Below, piece by piece: positions 61,601-64,000 of a stretch of 64,000 nucleotides of DNA. The DNA lies in contig OZ023273.1 of the NCBI GenBank assembly GCA_964007475.1, forward strand, positions 145,053,308 to 145,117,307, given 5' to 3'. The notes under the pieces were generated by a model. The model made no database searches and was not told the DNA's origin. It saw only the letters and a list, made by a program, of their open reading frames with translations. The position numbers and the translations under genes are program-made. Numbering within the stretch: the stretch's first letter is position 1; the number at the start of each line of letters is the position of its first letter. Source of the DNA: Hybos culiciformis. Lineage: Eukaryota > Arthropoda > Insecta > Diptera > Hybotidae.

Positions 61601-64000
61601 ACCATATTGTTTTTATATCTTTTACTTTTTGTTGTCTTTATGTGTACCTACTTTAAGTTTTTTTATTTTTTTTTTTTGGAAGATATTTAAGATATCCTAG
61701 ATACGACCATCATTATGTTTACTTGATATTCCCATTTCATAAATTTTTTAATTTATATTGAAAAACTTCTTAGAAAAAAAAAATCATTTGTGTTTACAGT
61801 TAGTAAGAAGGAAGGAAGAGAAGATCAAAAATCCCATTAAACGGGATAAACATAACTATATACTTTTAAAAATAAAATTTTTATTAAGGAATCGAAAGAT
61901 GTAAGAGATACAACAAAATCATTATTACGAAATATATCCTTTTAATTGATTAAGGATTTTCTCCTATCACAGTATCACAGTAATATAAGTTGGGCATATT
62001 GTATAAAAGGGACTTGAAAAATATAGTTGAAGAAGAACGAAGGTGTATATATATCTACTACAGTCAGCCCGTACTTAATGTTCGAATCTTGTTTATTATA
62101 TCAGTGTGATAAAGCATACAGAATTTCAAATCCAGAATACTGAATTGCGAGTTAAAGATACTAATAATCATGTCGAGAATATTTTGAGAAATCATGACGT
62201 GAATATTCTATATTCATCAATGATCACACAGTATTCTCACTTATAGTATACTCCTCTGAAAGAGGCTGAATTCAATACAGTATTCTACAATCAATATTGC
62301 GAATACAGTATGGTCGTCTAATAGACTCTTATAACAATATACATTTTTATTCGTACTGAATTAATTTTTAATTTAGTTCAGAAGTTTTTGACTATAACTC
62401 ACCTAATACTTTCAATTTCTTTGTTTTCTAAGTTTTTTCTTCTTATGTAAACTATATTATTATTATTCTTTCTTGACAATTCAAGGTAAACCTGGTTCTA
62501 AATTGTATTTAACAGATTTTTAAGTAAAATATTTATTATTAAAAAAATAAACTCTTCCCAGAAGACCAAAGTTCATTTTTTAAATAAATATACGTGTGAA
62601 CATAAATAAATATCATTGAAAGGAATTTAAAGGACATTTTGTTTATTATACCATATATTATATTTATATTATGTATACAATACAATAAATAAAAGGATCC
62701 TTTTAGAGATTAAATTGAAAATTATATTATCAATTATTATTTATTATCGTATTAAAATCATAATAAAATCTACACATTATAGAATAAAAATAAAATATAT
62801 ATATTCAAGAAGTTTCCTTGTAAATAACTTAGGTACATGTATATTATTTTGGAATCAATTGAAAATAACTACAATATTTTAGCTTGAACATTTTTATTAA
62901 AATGAAAGTAAAATTATTCTATTTAATGATAGTTTTCATAATTTTATAAATATTTTTTAAGTCAGATCTTTATATCTTTGTATTTTATTTAAAACGCGTA
63001 TGTAGGTTTCCAATGCCATTAAAAATTCTGTTCTGTGATAATAATTCTTTTAATTTTTTTCGAATTGAATTTTATAAAATTATTGTTATCTTATTATTTC
63101 TGATTATGTCTTTCTGTAAAAAATTTAAATTAGAAATATTTAATTGTAAAGGTTAATTAACTATTGCTAAACACCAAATTTGATTTGATATTAAAAATTA
63201 TGTTGATAATTTTATGACTTTATTTTACTGTATCTATAGGAAAACTTCGCAACATAAAGAGCGTTAGTTGAAAATAAGACTATGTGAATTGGTGAAATAA
63301 ATTAATATTTGATAAGGGGTTTTCAATTACGAAAATAATCTTAAAGGATTATATAATAAATATATTCTTATTCAAGAATCTCTTGTTTTTCTCTAAAAAA
63401 TAAATACTTATATTTCTAAGAATATATACCTATGTCAGATTAGTATATTACGCATCGAAATATTTAGAATAAATAAAGCTCTTTAAATTTATAATTATAT
63501 TTTGGATGTTATTACTAAGTTTTATAATTTAGTATACATGTTTCCTAACTATTATTTTCAATCTAGTTGATATTGCATCCGAATTAATGTATTAGATTTT
63601 AAAGCTATCAAATATCGCCTCGTCAAAGATTGTTGATTGAATTAAATATCGATTTAATAATAGTGCAAAAAACATAACGCGCCAATTTTCAAGTATCCAT
63701 ATAACATTTTTAAGCTTGTTATATAATAAATAAATTTAAATTGAAATAGATAGAAACTGCAAAACATTAAAAATATCATAATGATTACAAATTACAATTC
63801 TCCTTTTTTTTTGTTGTGATATAAATTTATATAATATATAAATGTTATTTCAAAGTTAAAAAATGAATCAAGAAAGATTATGTCGTAATAAATTTTACTA
63901 GCCAACAGCTATTTTAAATATCGAAGTAGTTTTCTATTGCTAATAAGAGATACTTTTGCATTATAGGTCAGGGAAAAAAACTAAATAAGAAAATACTACA
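58617..64000 (-). other. Upstream receptor intron, continuing beyond the window
   Basis: 5.4 kb, A+T-rich. I find no minus-strand exon encoding leucine-rich repeats or a signal peptide. A motif CAGTATTCT recurs three times between 62133 and 62286. Confidence 0.65.

Overview
This is an A+T-rich animal nuclear window, by eye about four-fifths A+T. The protein families point to an insect. A fly is possible, but the order cannot be fixed from the sequence. There are no operons, ribosome binding sites, CRISPR arrays, rRNAs or convincing tRNAs.

The window is dominated by one very long minus-strand gene. I reconstructed thirteen exons between 58616 and 7021. All introns are GT-AG, all phases agree, and the sum is 3150 bases, which gives 1049 residues plus a stop. 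The order of parts is Ig domain, HormR (HRM) domain, GAIN region, GPS, seven transmembrane helices and a Ser/Thr/Asn-rich tail. This is an adhesion GPCR of the ADGRA type (vertebrate ADGRA2/ADGRA3; Drosophila CG15744-like). The 5' exons, expected to carry a signal peptide and leucine-rich repeats, lie beyond base 64000.

The introns are long and A+T-rich. The 13-kb intron between TM2 and TM3 contains, on the opposite strand, an intact intronless 351-codon Rae1-like WD40 gene (25707-26762), probably a retrogene. The 13-kb intron before the TM7 exon contains a miRNA-precursor-like hairpin (14161-14268), a pair of overlapping small ORFs (12730-13016) and another small ORF (15653). Several introns carry non-autonomous hAT elements. 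Three of these have perfect 8-bp target duplications (8298-8940, 40658-41383, 51342-51832). One has TIRs but no clear duplication (47554-48175). One remnant still encodes the end of a hAT transposase (52636-53040).

Bases 1-7020 lie downstream of the receptor. They hold a TA-flanked MITE with G-rich inverted repeats (3316-3878), an ATATT satellite, and a candidate unannotated compact gene at about 836-1301 with a TATA box, initiator, 82-codon membrane-type ORF and AATAAA. The most interesting leads are this small gene, the Rae1 retrogene, the hairpin, a 21-bp copy of the receptor's GPS codons in one of its own introns, and a coding-like island of unknown origin at about 43050-43320.
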